A stretch of 64,000 nucleotides of DNA from Bradyrhizobium cajani (lineage in GTDB: Bacteria > Pseudomonadota > Alphaproteobacteria > Rhizobiales > Xanthobacteraceae), in contig NZ_WQNE01000011.1 of the NCBI RefSeq assembly GCF_009759665.1, positions 62,001 through 126,000 of the forward strand. Reading direction: 5' to 3'. Shown piece after piece: positions 52,549 through 61,334 of the stretch (position 1 is the stretch's first letter; every line of letters begins with the position of its first letter). The notes beneath the pieces are model-generated. The model did not search any database. It worked only from the letters and a program-made list of their open reading frames with translations, and had not been told where the DNA came from. The translations under genes were made by a program, and so were the position numbers.

Positions 52549-53028
52549 ATGGCCGAATCCATCCAGTCGCTCGACCAGCTCTCGCAGCTCAAGACGGCGG
52601 CCGCGCCCGACGCGCCCAAGCACGAGAAGAAGGTCGACAAGTTCAACCGCGCCTATGCCACCGGCAAGCGCAAGGACGCGGTCGCCCGTGTCTGGATCAA
52701 GCCGGGTGCCGGCAAGGTCACCGTCAACGCGCGCGAGGTCGAGGTCTATTTCGCCCGTCCCGTGCTGCGCATGATGATCGAGCAGCCGTTCTCCGTGGCC
52801 CAGCGGTCCGGCCAGTACGACGTGATCTGCACCGTCGCCGGCGGCGGCCTCTCCGGCCAGGCCGGCGCGGTCCGTCACGGCATCTCCAAGGCGCTCACCT
52901 ATTTCGAGCCGGAGCTGCGCGGCGTGCTCAAGAAGGGCGGCTTCCTCACCCGCGACTCCCGCGTGGTCGAGCGCAAGAAGTACGGCAAGGCCAAGGCCCG
53001 CCGGTCCTTCCAGTTCTCGAAGCGTTAA
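52549..53028 (+). CDS. rpsI: 30S ribosomal protein S9
   Basis: 159 aa with a rhizobial N-terminal extension of about 35 residues before the S9 core (AYATGKRKDAVARVWIKPGA). Core marks are GGGLSGQAGAVRHGISKALT and the C-terminal KKYGKAKARRSFQFSKR, whose arginine-lysine tail reaches the ribosomal P site. It is co-transcribed with rplM; a strong terminator follows. Confidence 0.97.
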   Translation: MAESIQSLDQLSQLKTAAAPDAPKHEKKVDKFNRAYATGKRKDAVARVWIKPGAGKVTVNAREVEVYFARPVLRMMIEQPFSVAQRSGQYDVICTVAGGGLSGQAGAVRHGISKALTYFEPELRGVLKKGGFLTRDSRVVERKKYGKAKARRSFQFSKR

Positions 53029-53072
53029 TCGCTTCTGTCGCATTCGCCGCGAAAGCGGCTTCAATGAGATGC

Positions 53073-53101
53073 AAAAGGGCGCTGTTTTCAGCGCCCTTTT
53101 T
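53073..53101 (+). terminator. Rho-independent terminator of rplM-rpsI
   Basis: Eleven-base-pair stem AAAAGGGCGCT / AGCGCCCTTTT with a six-base loop, followed by further T. It lies 45 bases after the rpsI stop. Confidence 0.92.
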
Positions 53102-53257
53102 GTTGTTCGTTTGCATGCAAATTGATGGCGTGTTTCCCGAAAACTTGGGCCCGCGCAAAAACCTGAATGGAACCCGCGGGACATAGCGTCGCATTCGGAA
53201 GGGCGCGCAAATCGGCTGGGCCGATCGCGTAACTGCTATGTCTAAGAGGGGGCCGAC

Positions 53258-54478
53258 ATGATGTCGCTCGATAGCATCACGCTCTATTTGGTCGCCACCA
53301 TGGTTGCCGCACTGCTCGGCGCCATGATGGTGTTTTTCGGCAGGCAGGAGAACAGTCCTGCGCTGAAATGGTGGGGCACCGCCTATCTCCTCGGTGCCGC
53401 CTCCGTCGCGCTATGGACTGCGGCCGGTGACAGGCTCGGGCCGCATCTCTATCTGGCGTTAAATGCCGTCGGCTTCGTCGCCTGCGGCATGGTGTGGAAT
53501 GCGGCGCGGGTCTTCCACGGCCGCAAGCCGAACTGGCCCGGCCTCGTGCTCGGCGCGCTCGCCTGGGTCGCCGCCGTCACGCTGCTCGATCCCGCGGCGT
53601 CCATGCTGCGCATGATCGTCGGCGCCGGCATCGTCTCGGTCTATGCGGCGCTGACCGCGAGCGAACTCTGGGTCGAGCGGCGCAAGAGCCTGCAACGGCG
53701 CTGGCCGGCCTTCGTGGTGCCGGTGATGCACGGCTGCGTGCTGATGCTGCCGATCCTGATCGGCAGCTTCCTGCGCCCGAACGATGCCGGATTCTCCGGC
53801 AGCATCTGGGTCACCGTGTTCGCGGTCGAGCTGGTGCTCTACGCCGTCGGCACCGTGTTCGTGATCTTCATGCTGGTGTCGGAGCGTACGGTCACCGCGC
53901 ACCGGACCGCCGCCTCCACCGATCCCCTGACCGGCATGCTCAACCGCCGTGGCTTCTCCGAAGCCTGCGGCCGCGTGATCGAGCGCGAGGCCAAGGCCGG
54001 GCGTCCCGTGACCGTGATGATCTTCGACATCGACCACTTCAAGTCGATCAACGATCGCTTCGGTCATCCCGCCGGCGACGAGATGCTGAAACTGTTCTCG
54101 ACGGTCGTGGTCAGCAACCTGCGTATCTCCGATCTCTCGGGCCGCATCGGCGGCGAGGAGTTCGCGGCGCTGTTGCCGTGTTCACTGGAGGAGGGCGTGC
54201 TGGTTGCCGAGCGCGTGCGCGAAGCCTTCGAGACCTCCGGCGTCGTGGTCGACGAAGGCCCGGTCGACACCACCGTCAGCATCGGCGTCGCCGGCGGCCC
54301 CGCCGGCACCGAGCTCGAAGTGCTGCTGGCCTCCGCCGACACTGCGCTCTACCAGGCCAAGCGCGGCGGCCGAAACCGCGTCGAGGCGGCGGAGGAGCTG
54401 CCGCTGTCGCTGGAGAACTGGCGCCGCCAGAGCGCCGCGCGGACGGGTGCGCCGCAGGCGCGTCCGGTCACGGCCTGA
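53258..54478 (+). CDS. Membrane-anchored diguanylate cyclase (GGDEF domain)
   Basis: 406 aa. Six or seven N-terminal transmembrane helices (about 8-210) resemble a 7TM-type sensory module. The C-terminal GGDEF domain has FDIDHFKSINDRFGHPAGDE near 255-275 and the active-site motif GGEEF at 298-302. A product-inhibition I-site RISD sits at 289-292, five residues ahead. So it should make c-di-GMP and be feedback-inhibited. No EAL domain is fused. Two ATG codons (53258, 53261) are possible. It is monocistronic. Confidence 0.92.
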   Translation: MMSLDSITLYLVATMVAALLGAMMVFFGRQENSPALKWWGTAYLLGAASVALWTAAGDRLGPHLYLALNAVGFVACGMVWNAARVFHGRKPNWPGLVLGALAWVAAVTLLDPAASMLRMIVGAGIVSVYAALTASELWVERRKSLQRRWPAFVVPVMHGCVLMLPILIGSFLRPNDAGFSGSIWVTVFAVELVLYAVGTVFVIFMLVSERTVTAHRTAASTDPLTGMLNRRGFSEACGRVIEREAKAGRPVTVMIFDIDHFKSINDRFGHPAGDEMLKLFSTVVVSNLRISDLSGRIGGEEFAALLPCSLEEGVLVAERVREAFETSGVVVDEGPVDTTVSIGVAGGPAGTELEVLLASADTALYQAKRGGRNRVEAAEELPLSLENWRRQSAARTGAPQARPVTA

Positions 54479-54538
54479 CACGCAAGGGAGACCCTGCGGT
54501 AATTCCCTGTTTACCATTCGATCCCTACCATTGCGGTC

Positions 54539-54775
54539 ATGGAATCGATCCGTCGACAGAATCCGCAGGCCGCCCTGATGTCGCTCGAAGCCCAAGCCGC
54601 CTCGGCACGCGGCGGCTTCGCCTGCCTGTTCTCGACCGCGGACGAGTACGAGACGGCCCTGATCACCGCGCGCCGCGCCCAGGGGCGCTATACGCAAGGC
54701 CGGAGCTACTGGCCGCTCACTCTGTTCATCGGCTGCGCGCTGATCGTTGTCGGCACCGTGCTGCTGTTCGCCTGA
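54539..54775 (+). CDS. Small membrane protein
   Basis: 78 aa. A polar N-terminal 50 residues with a short amphipathic stretch (DEYETALITARRAQGRYTQG) precede one C-terminal transmembrane helix (YWPLTLFIGCALIVVGTVLL). It lies 60 bases downstream of the diguanylate cyclase on the same strand. No family was recognised; tail-anchored topology is likely. Confidence 0.6.
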   Translation: MESIRRQNPQAALMSLEAQAASARGGFACLFSTADEYETALITARRAQGRYTQGRSYWPLTLFIGCALIVVGTVLLFA

Positions 54776-54876
54776 GAGCACCCGCATTTTTGGCCGAGCA
54801 GGGCGCCGATCCGGCGCCTTTTTCTTTCGTCCCGGCTGCGGTAGACACGCCCATCGAACAAAAAGGGTGGAAACCG

Positions 54877-55173
54877 ATGATCACCGAGATCGCGCAAATC
54901 GACGTCAAGCCGGGCAGCGAGAAGGACTTCGAGGCGGCCGTTGCCAAGGCCAAGGCTGCTTTCGGCCGCGCCAAGGGCTTTCACGGCTTCGAACTGCACA
55001 AGTCGATCGAGAAGCCGCAGCGCTACCGGCTGATGGTGAAATGGGCGACGCTGGAGAACCACACGGTCGATTTCCGCGGCTCGGAGAATTTCACCGAGTG
55101 GCGCGGCCTCGTCGGCCAGTATTTTGCTGCGCCCCCTGAAGTCGAGCACACCGAGACCGTGCTGACGACCTGA
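54877..55173 (+). CDS. Antibiotic-biosynthesis-monooxygenase (ABM)-fold protein
   Basis: 98 aa, one ferredoxin-like ABM domain (EIAQIDVKPGSEKDFEAAVA, YRLMVKWATLENHTVDFRGS, ENFTEWRGLVGQYFAAPPEV). Such proteins act as cofactor-less monooxygenases or have quinone- or heme-related roles; the role here is unknown. The start ATG follows AAAAAGGGTGG, a good ribosome binding site. It lies alone before a palindromic repeat region. Confidence 0.85.
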   Translation: MITEIAQIDVKPGSEKDFEAAVAKAKAAFGRAKGFHGFELHKSIEKPQRYRLMVKWATLENHTVDFRGSENFTEWRGLVGQYFAAPPEVEHTETVLTT

Positions 55174-55580
55174 AGCGGAATGAGCTTAGGTTGAATCAAG
55201 CGGCCGCGGGTCAGTGCACCTCTCCCGCTTGCGGGAGAGGTCGGCGCGACGCGCCGGGTGAGGGCTCCCTCCTCTTGGGGGGTCTCGATTGCGGAGATAC
55301 CCTCTGCCCAACCCTCCCCCGCAAGCCAGGGCAATCGCATATGGCATTTTGCGCGACCTGAGCGCGCGCCTCGTCCTTCGAGACGACCGCTTCGCGGTCT
55401 CCTCAGGATGAGGCTAAGCAGCATCGGTGCTCGTTGAAACTAAAGCCGCGCACTCAATCCTCATCCTGAGGGCCCGCCAACTGCGGGCGTCTCGAAGGAT
55501 GGCCACAGGCGAAATCGCTCCCATATGCGATTGCCCTGCCCCGCAAGCGGGGGAGGGAGCACACCTGCTCCAAGGCCGCC
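55174..55580. other. Gene-free region with nested palindromic repeats
   Basis: Contains a family 4 hairpin (55220-55262) and the nested inverted repeat element at 55312-55557. No gene was recognised. Confidence 0.7.
55312..55557. repeat. Nested inverted-repeat (MITE-like) element
   Basis: A perfect 18-bp inverted repeat (55327-55344 and 55521-55538) lies inside near-perfect outer arms CCCTCCCCCGCAAGC / GCAAGCGGGGGAGGG (two-base difference). The 176-base interior holds two more palindromes, CCTCGTCCTTCGAGACGACC-type and CCTCATCCTGAGGGCCC. No open frame. This may be a repeat inserted into an older family 4 palindrome. Confidence 0.8.
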
Positions 55581-56726
55581 TCAGGCCGCCTCCGCCAAAG
55601 GCGGCGCCTCATACGTCTTGAAATGGTCGATCATGACCTTGGCGATGGCGACCAGCGGCAGTGCCAGCGCCAGGCCCCAGATGCCGAACACGACGCCGAG
55701 CAGGATCTGGAACGCGAACAGCGTCGCCGGCGGAATGTCCAGCGCCTGGCGCTGGAGGATCGGCGTCAGCACGTAGCTCTCCATGGCGTGCACGCCCATG
55801 AAGAGGAGGAAGGCCGACAGCGCCGGAATCCAGCCCGAGGCAAGGCTCGCCAGCACCACGACGACGCCAGCGATGATGGCGCCGACGGTCGGGATGAAGG
55901 CGAGCAGGCCGGCCTGGATCCCGAGGATGAACGAGCCGGGGATGCCGATGATGGCAAGCCCGATCCAGGTCACGACGCCGACCGCAATCATCACGACGAT
56001 CTGTGCGATCAGCCAGCGCTCCAGCGTGTCGCTGATGCGGTCGATGATCAGGGCCGCGCGGCTACGATGCCTCGCCGGCGCCAGGAACAGCAGCCCGTCG
56101 TGATAGAGGCTCGGCTGGGCGGCGAAAGCGAGCCCGAGAAACAGCACGATGAAGATGTTGCCGACGGCGCTGATCGCACCGAACAGCAGCTTGAAGGTCT
56201 GGCTCACGATCGCCCCGCCGCTGGAGGCGAGTGCGCCCGCGCCGGGCAAGCCGCCGTGCGAGGCCGGGGGCGGGGCGGGCGTCGACGCCGCGTCGGTCGT
56301 GGCCGCAGGCGCGCCGTTGCCGAGATCGAAGAAGCTGGTGTCGATGCCATGGTTCTCGAGGAAGGACCGGACGTTGCTGATCTGCGACTTGATGGTCTTG
56401 CTCAGCAGCGAAGCCTGCTCGGCGATGGTGGCGCCGCCGAGATAGGCGACGCCCGCGAGCATCACGGCCAGCGCGATGCAGACGATCGCGAGCCGGACCG
56501 GGTGCGGCAGGTGCACGCGGCGGCCGAGCGCGCCCGTCAGCGCGTTGAGGCCGACGCCGAGCAGCATGCCGGTGAAGATCAGGAGCAGGGTGGCGGCAAA
56601 ATACCAGGTGAAGACCAGCATCGCCGTGAACAGCACGATACTGACGCCCCCGACCGAGATCGCCCAAGCCAGATCCCGAGCCTGGTCGTTGCGGCTCCGG
56701 GGCCGTTCGTCTCTGGGAATCGTCAC
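55581..56726 (-). CDS. AI-2E family transporter (TqsA/PerM-like membrane protein)
   Basis: 381 aa from a GTG at 56726 preceded by AAAAGGACATGAC. Eight or so transmembrane helices. The family pattern is present: AGLLAFIPTVGAIIAGVVVV and GVHAMESYVLTPILQRQALD in the C-terminal half. A Pro/Ala-rich loop (AATTDAASTPAPPPASHGG) interrupts the middle periplasmic part. Members export autoinducer-2 or exchange ions; the substrate here is not known. A much longer open frame upstream of the GTG lacks membrane or family character. Confidence 0.88.
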   Translation of the reverse strand: MTIPRDERPRSRNDQARDLAWAISVGGVSIVLFTAMLVFTWYFAATLLLIFTGMLLGVGLNALTGALGRRVHLPHPVRLAIVCIALAVMLAGVAYLGGATIAEQASLLSKTIKSQISNVRSFLENHGIDTSFFDLGNGAPAATTDAASTPAPPPASHGGLPGAGALASSGGAIVSQTFKLLFGAISAVGNIFIVLFLGLAFAAQPSLYHDGLLFLAPARHRSRAALIIDRISDTLERWLIAQIVVMIAVGVVTWIGLAIIGIPGSFILGIQAGLLAFIPTVGAIIAGVVVVLASLASGWIPALSAFLLFMGVHAMESYVLTPILQRQALDIPPATLFAFQILLGVVFGIWGLALALPLVAIAKVMIDHFKTYEAPPLAEAA

Positions 56727-56984
56727 GTCATGTCCTTTTCGAGGGCCACTGCGGAAGCACTCTTTCGCGAAATCACCGCTCGGATCAAGCCGGGCTCTGG
56801 CGCGATCTTGACGTGTCCACGGCCTCGCAGGCCAGCGCTGCCGGCGCGAAAGGGTGCCTCGGTCCCCCTCCTGCCGGCCATTTGCGCGAAAATAGCATTG
56901 CCGTCCCGCGATCCCTTCTGTTGAATTTGTTCCATCCCAAGGGCATCTTTGGAGAATCTTCTTGCGAGGAGGTCGGAACGGGAG

Positions 56985-57758
56985 ATGAGAAAGCCGGTCG
57001 TCGGCGTAATCGGGAATGCCCATCGCGTCGAAAATCGATTTCAGGTCCAGATGGTCGGCGAGCGAAACTTGCGCGCGGTGGCCGAGGTCTCGGGCGGCTT
57101 GCCGGTGATGTTTGCGGGCTCGCCCGACATCACCGATATCGCGGCGCTGCTCGATACCGTCGATGGCGTCATCCTGACCGGCGCCCGGGCCAACGTGCAC
57201 CCGACCCGTTTCAACGTCGATCCCTGCGAAAAGCACGAGCCCTACGACATCCATCGCGACGAGGTGGCACTGGCGCTTTCGGTGGCCTGCGTCGCCCGCG
57301 GCATCCCGCTGTTCGGCATCTGCCGGGGCCTGCAGGAGATGAACGTCGCCTTCGGCGGCTCGCTGCATCCCGAAATCCGCGAAATCCCCGGCCGCATGAA
57401 CCATCGCATGCCGAGGCTTGAGAACGGCGACATCCATCCCGATCCGACCGTCGTGTTCGCCGACCGCCACGACGTCGACCTGACGCCGGGCGGCGCGTTC
57501 GCAACGCTGCTCGGCTGCGAGAAGATCAGGGTCAATTCATTGCATGGCCAGGGCATTCTCGACCCCGGCAAGCGCGTGCTGGTCGAAGGCGTCGCCGAGG
57601 ACGGCACCATCGAGGCGATCCGCATCGCGGAAGCCCCGACCTTCGCGCTCGGCGTGCAATGGCACGCCGAATACGACCCGCAGCACAATCCCATCAACCG
57701 CAAGCTGTTCGAGGCCTTCGGCGAAGCGCTCGTGGCGCGGCAGAAGGCAGCGGCGTAG
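56985..57758 (+). CDS. Gamma-glutamyl-gamma-aminobutyrate hydrolase (PuuD-like) class I amidotransferase
   Basis: 257 aa. The glutamine amidotransferase triad is complete: C113 in FGICRGLQEMNV, H227 and E229 in GVQWHAEYDP. The PuuD-type loop DGVILTGARANVHPTRF is present, so it should hydrolyse gamma-glutamyl-GABA or a related gamma-glutamyl amine in polyamine catabolism (family inference). The ATG at 56985 is chosen over an upstream TTG because it gives the usual N-terminus MRKPVVGVIG. No other puu gene is adjacent. Confidence 0.88.
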   Translation: MRKPVVGVIGNAHRVENRFQVQMVGERNLRAVAEVSGGLPVMFAGSPDITDIAALLDTVDGVILTGARANVHPTRFNVDPCEKHEPYDIHRDEVALALSVACVARGIPLFGICRGLQEMNVAFGGSLHPEIREIPGRMNHRMPRLENGDIHPDPTVVFADRHDVDLTPGGAFATLLGCEKIRVNSLHGQGILDPGKRVLVEGVAEDGTIEAIRIAEAPTFALGVQWHAEYDPQHNPINRKLFEAFGEALVARQKAAA

Positions 57759-57801
57759 GCGGCCGGCGCGATAGAGGTTTCGGGCAGGAGGCCCGCCACA
57801 C

Positions 57802-57881
57802 CGTCATTGCGAGCGCAGCGAAGCAATCCAGAATCCCTCCGCGGAAAGACTCTGGATTGCTTCGCTGCGCTCGCAATGACG
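57802..57881. repeat. Palindromic intergenic repeat, family 3, perfect copy
   Basis: A perfect 31-bp inverted repeat: left arm 57802-57832 starting CGTCATTGCGAGCGCAGCGA, right arm 57851-57881, with an 18-base loop. It lies between the PuuD-like gene and the GNAT gene. Confidence 0.95.
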
Positions 57882-57898
57882 AGGCTTGGGCCACCGGA

Positions 57899-58360
57899 CT
57901 ACAAACGGTCATTGAGTGATCGTTCCATGATGATCGTGCGTTCATCGCCATAATAGCTGTCGCGCACGGCCGCGAACCCAAGCCGCGCGTAAAAGGCTTC
58001 GGCGGTGACTGAAGAAGGGACGGTCAACGAAGGGATGCTTCGCTCACGTGCTGTGCGCTCAATCTCGGCCATCAGCAGCTTGCCGATGCCCCGGGCTTGA
58101 ACATCGGGAGCCACAAAAACCGTTCGGACGACGCTTCCGTCGAGGCTTGCCGTTCCAACGACGCGACCGCCAAAGGTGGCAACAAAGACGGTGCGCTTGC
58201 CGATCAGTTGCCGCACCGCGTCAGGACTGAAGCTGCGCTCGACCCTTTCGATGATCTCGGCCGTATAATCCTTCGCATTCGTTTCGCGCAGCGCCCGCAG
58301 GATGACCGCGCTGATTTGGTCGGCATCATCTTCACGCGCCGGGCGGATTGTGCATTCCAT
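57899..58360 (-). CDS. GNAT-family N-acetyltransferase
   Basis: 153 aa. The GNAT motif A reads VRTVFVAPDVQARGIGKLLM with the acetyl-CoA loop Q-A-R-G-I-G. A C-terminal TAEAFYARLGF motif is also typical. The ATG at 58360 is chosen because GGAGTTATCG lies at proper spacing; a GTG four codons earlier is a possible start. The substrate is unknown. It is close to, and transcribed in the same direction as, the GlxA-type regulator gene upstream (36 bases), so they may form an operon. Confidence 0.85.
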   Translation of the reverse strand: MECTIRPAREDDADQISAVILRALRETNAKDYTAEIIERVERSFSPDAVRQLIGKRTVFVATFGGRVVGTASLDGSVVRTVFVAPDVQARGIGKLLMAEIERTARERSIPSLTVPSSVTAEAFYARLGFAAVRDSYYGDERTIIMERSLNDRL

Positions 58361-58395
58361 CGATAACTCCACTCACCCGGTCGAGGCGGGCTCGG

Positions 58396-59373
58396 TTACG
58401 CCGCTTGCTCCATGCGCCGCGCGCGATAGGCCTGCGGCGACATCAGTGTCAGCTTGCGGAACGCCTTGCGAAAGCTGCTTTCATCCTCGTAGCCGGCCGT
58501 GCGTGCGATGGTCTTGATCGGCTGCGTGGTCGTCTCCAGCAGCGTGCGCGCGTGCTCGACGCGGCGGCGCATGATGAAGGCCTGCGGCGGCTCGCGCGTG
58601 AGCTCCTGAAACTTCCGGTTCAGCGTGCGCTCGCTGAGGCCGAGCGCGTCGGCGAGGCGCTTGACCGTCATCGGACGCTTGCCGGTGCGGCGAACGAGCA
58701 GGTCGGCCCTGGTCAGCAGCGGGTCCTGCGAGAGCAAATAGCCGACGGGCATGAAGATCGACTGGGTGCGCTGGGCGGTGTCGATGACGACGTAGTCCGC
58801 GCATAATTTTGCTGTCTGCTTGCCTTCGATCATCTCGATCAGCCTGAGCAGGAGGTCGACCCACGACATCGGTCCGGCCGCGCAGACGATACGATCCGCG
58901 ACCGTGATGACGGCGTCGGCGGCAAGATCGATCGCGGGATGGCGCTGCCGCAGCTCGCTTTGCAGCCACCAGGTGATGGTGGCGCGGCGGTTGTCGAGCA
59001 GGCCGGCCCCTGCCAGTAGGAAGACGCCGCTGCAAAACGCGCCGATCAGGCGGCCGTTCGCGTGCTGCTGCCGCAGCCATGCGCTGGCACGCTCATATTG
59101 CGGTTGCAGGCGCTCGGCCGTGACGTGATCGACCAGGCTGCCGGGAACGATGATCGCGTCAAAGCCGCCGCGCTTGCCGATCGCGCCGTCGACCGCGACC
59201 GTCTGGCCGCCGCCGGCGCGCACGGCCTTGCCGTCGAGCGAAAGCGTCTGCCAGCTGAAGCGGGATTTCATGCCGCTCTGCTGCATCACATGGTTGGCGA
59301 GCGACAGGACGTCGGCGATGCCCACGATCGCCGAATGCATGCAACCTTCCAGCGCGAGAATTGCGAGCTTCAT
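58396..59373 (-). CDS. GlxA-type AraC-family transcriptional regulator with DJ-1/PfpI-like domain
   Basis: 325 aa. The N-terminal DJ-1/PfpI-like domain (about 1-175) has FDAIIVPGSLVDHVT and GAFCSGVFLLAGAGLLDNRR with the cysteine at the nucleophile-elbow position, and the C-terminal AraC-type domain (about 215-320) has SERTLNRKFQELTREPPQAF and TAGYEDESSFRKAFRKL. It probably senses a small metabolite. It is divergent from a tautomerase gene (59526) with 152 bases between starts, so that gene is its likely target. Confidence 0.9.
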   Translation of the reverse strand: MKLAILALEGCMHSAIVGIADVLSLANHVMQQSGMKSRFSWQTLSLDGKAVRAGGGQTVAVDGAIGKRGGFDAIIVPGSLVDHVTAERLQPQYERASAWLRQQHANGRLIGAFCSGVFLLAGAGLLDNRRATITWWLQSELRQRHPAIDLAADAVITVADRIVCAAGPMSWVDLLLRLIEMIEGKQTAKLCADYVVIDTAQRTQSIFMPVGYLLSQDPLLTRADLLVRRTGKRPMTVKRLADALGLSERTLNRKFQELTREPPQAFIMRRRVEHARTLLETTTQPIKTIARTAGYEDESSFRKAFRKLTLMSPQAYRARRMEQAA

Positions 59374-59525
59374 GAAGCCTCCGGGGCAGGTGCGGCGATC
59401 CTATCCGATCGGTGCGGGAGCCGCATGGCGGAAATTGCCCGATCTCTGTCTTATCCGCCACTGCCTCGCCGGTGCTGCCCAGTCCAGTCTGCCGCCGTCG
59501 TCACACGACATGATTGGAGAAAGAC

Positions 59526-59780
59526 ATGCCTTACGTCACCATTTCCACCGTCCGCGGCATCCTGGACGCCGCGCAGAAGAAGACGTTGCTCGAACGCGTC
59601 ACCGACCTCCTGGTCGAGGTCGAAGGGCAGGGCAACCCCGATTTCCGCCGCAACGTCTGGGTCAGGATCGAGGAGCAGGAGCCCTCGCACTGGTCGCTCG
59701 GCGGCATGCAGCCGACGCCGGAGATGATCGCCGGCATGTTCGGACCGATCGGCACGGACGGCGTGCGCGCGGCCCGGTAG
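59526..59780 (+). CDS. Tautomerase family protein (4-oxalocrotonate tautomerase superfamily)
   Basis: 84 aa. The second residue is proline (MPYVTIST), the catalytic base of the superfamily after methionine removal. A helix (LDAAQKKTLLERVTDLLVEV) and the VWVRIEEQEPSHWSLGG strand region are typical. The substrate is not known. It is divergent from the GlxA-type regulator, which probably controls it. Confidence 0.85.
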   Translation: MPYVTISTVRGILDAAQKKTLLERVTDLLVEVEGQGNPDFRRNVWVRIEEQEPSHWSLGGMQPTPEMIAGMFGPIGTDGVRAAR

Positions 59781-59963
59781 CCGCGCAGGGCGGATCAGTC
59801 GCAGGCATGGTCCGCCCCGTTCTTTGCCCAACCGATCGCATCGCCATCCTGCATGGCCATTTCCATTGCGTTGCACAATCGCAACGTCGGTCTCCACGCA
59901 TAGCATTGAGGTTCGCGAGCGGAACACCATATGCTCTGCAAGGGAGCCCGTGCCGTGCAGACC

Positions 59964-61334
59964 ATGAAGGCGGCCCTCGTTGCGGCGATCAGTGCCGTGG
60001 CTTTGATCTGCTGCCTCCTTCCCAGCTCAGCGGAGGAGAAAGGCCGTCTTGCACTGATCGTTTCGATCGACGGGGCCATTGGCCCTGCGTCGGCCAGCTA
60101 CGTGAAGGAGGCCCTGGCCAAGGCAAGCGAACGGCATGCCGAGGTGGTGCTTCTGAGGATGAACACGCCCGGCGGTCTCAATTCCAGCATGCGCGAGATC
60201 ATCGCGGATGTGCTGGCCTCGCCCATCCCTGTCATCGGCTACGTCGCTCCCTCCGGCGCCCATGCGGCGAGCGCCGGGACCTATATCCTTTATGCGACCC
60301 ACATCGCGGCGATGGCGCCCGGCACCAATATCGGTGCCGCGACGCCGGTGCAGATTGGCGGGCCGCTGCCGGGGCTGCCGAGCGGCACGCCGGACAAGGA
60401 TGGCAAGGACAAGAAGGACGAGCCGAAGGACGCGATGACGGCGAAGGCGACGAACGATGCCGTCGCCTTTATCCGCAGCCTCGCCGAGTTGCGCAACCGC
60501 AATGCGGACTGGGCGGAGAAGGCGGTCCGTGAGGCTGCCACGCTCTCTGCCAACGGCGCGCTGGAGGCACATGCCATCGAGCTCGTCGCGCGCGATCAGG
60601 CTGAATTGCTGCGGCAGCTCGATGGTCGCGTGGTGGAGGTTGCAGGCGGCAGGACGCAACGCCTCGCGACGAAGGATGCCGTCGTCGAAGCCGTCGACCC
60701 CGGACGGATATCCCGCTTCCTGGCGGTCATCACCGACCCGAACGTGGCGTTCATTCTCCTGATGATCGGCATCTACGGCCTGATCTTCGAGTTCATGTCT
60801 CCCGGTGCCGTCGCGCCGGGGGTCGTCGGTGCGATCTGCCTGCTGATCGGCCTCTATGCGCTCAATCTGCTGCCGATCAATTATGCCGGGCTCGCGCTGA
60901 TGCTGGTCGGACTCGTGCTTCTCACCATCGAAGCCTTCAACCCGACCGTGGTGATCGGTCTCGGAGGGGTCATCGCTTTCGTGCTGGGAGCGCTGATGCT
61001 GTTCAGGGCCGAGGCGCCCGGCTACCAGCTGTCGTGGTGGGTGATCGGCATCACCGCGGCCGTGTTCGCCGGCTTTGCTCTCGTCGTGCTCGGGTCGCTC
61101 CGGCGCATCGGCAAGGCTCCTGAACGGGTCGGCGCGCAGGCCATGCGGGGCTTGTCCGCCGAGGTTCTCGACTGGAACGGAAACGAAGGCCATGTCTTCG
61201 CCCATGGCGAGCGCTGGCAGGCGCGCGGCGCCGAGACGTTCAAGCCCGGCGAGACCGTCGAAGTCGCTGACGTCATCGACCTGACGCTGCTGATACGCAC
61301 ACCCGCCCGAACGGGCGAGGGAGGTACATCATGA
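59964..61334 (+). CDS. NfeD-family membrane-bound ClpP-class serine protease
   Basis: 456 aa from ATG 59964 (an ATG at 59931 would add eleven residues before the signal). A signal peptide is followed by the ClpP-class domain with LRMNTPGGLNSSMREI and the catalytic YVAPSGAHAASAGTYI, including the serine in the ASAGT motif. A low-complexity Lys/Asp loop (TPDKDGKDKKDEPKDAMTAK) follows. Four or five transmembrane helices then precede a C-terminal OB-type domain. It overlaps the slipin gene by four bases (ATGA at 61331), the usual NfeD-stomatin pairing that acts in membrane protein quality control. Confidence 0.92.
   Translation: MKAALVAAISAVALICCLLPSSAEEKGRLALIVSIDGAIGPASASYVKEALAKASERHAEVVLLRMNTPGGLNSSMREIIADVLASPIPVIGYVAPSGAHAASAGTYILYATHIAAMAPGTNIGAATPVQIGGPLPGLPSGTPDKDGKDKKDEPKDAMTAKATNDAVAFIRSLAELRNRNADWAEKAVREAATLSANGALEAHAIELVARDQAELLRQLDGRVVEVAGGRTQRLATKDAVVEAVDPGRISRFLAVITDPNVAFILLMIGIYGLIFEFMSPGAVAPGVVGAICLLIGLYALNLLPINYAGLALMLVGLVLLTIEAFNPTVVIGLGGVIAFVLGALMLFRAEAPGYQLSWWVIGITAAVFAGFALVVLGSLRRIGKAPERVGAQAMRGLSAEVLDWNGNEGHVFAHGERWQARGAETFKPGETVEVADVIDLTLLIRTPARTGEGGTS

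Noticed and set aside
55581..57470. 629-codon version of the AI-2E transporter gene
   Set aside because: The upstream extension overlaps the amidotransferase gene antisense and has no membrane or family character; the GTG at 56726 fits.
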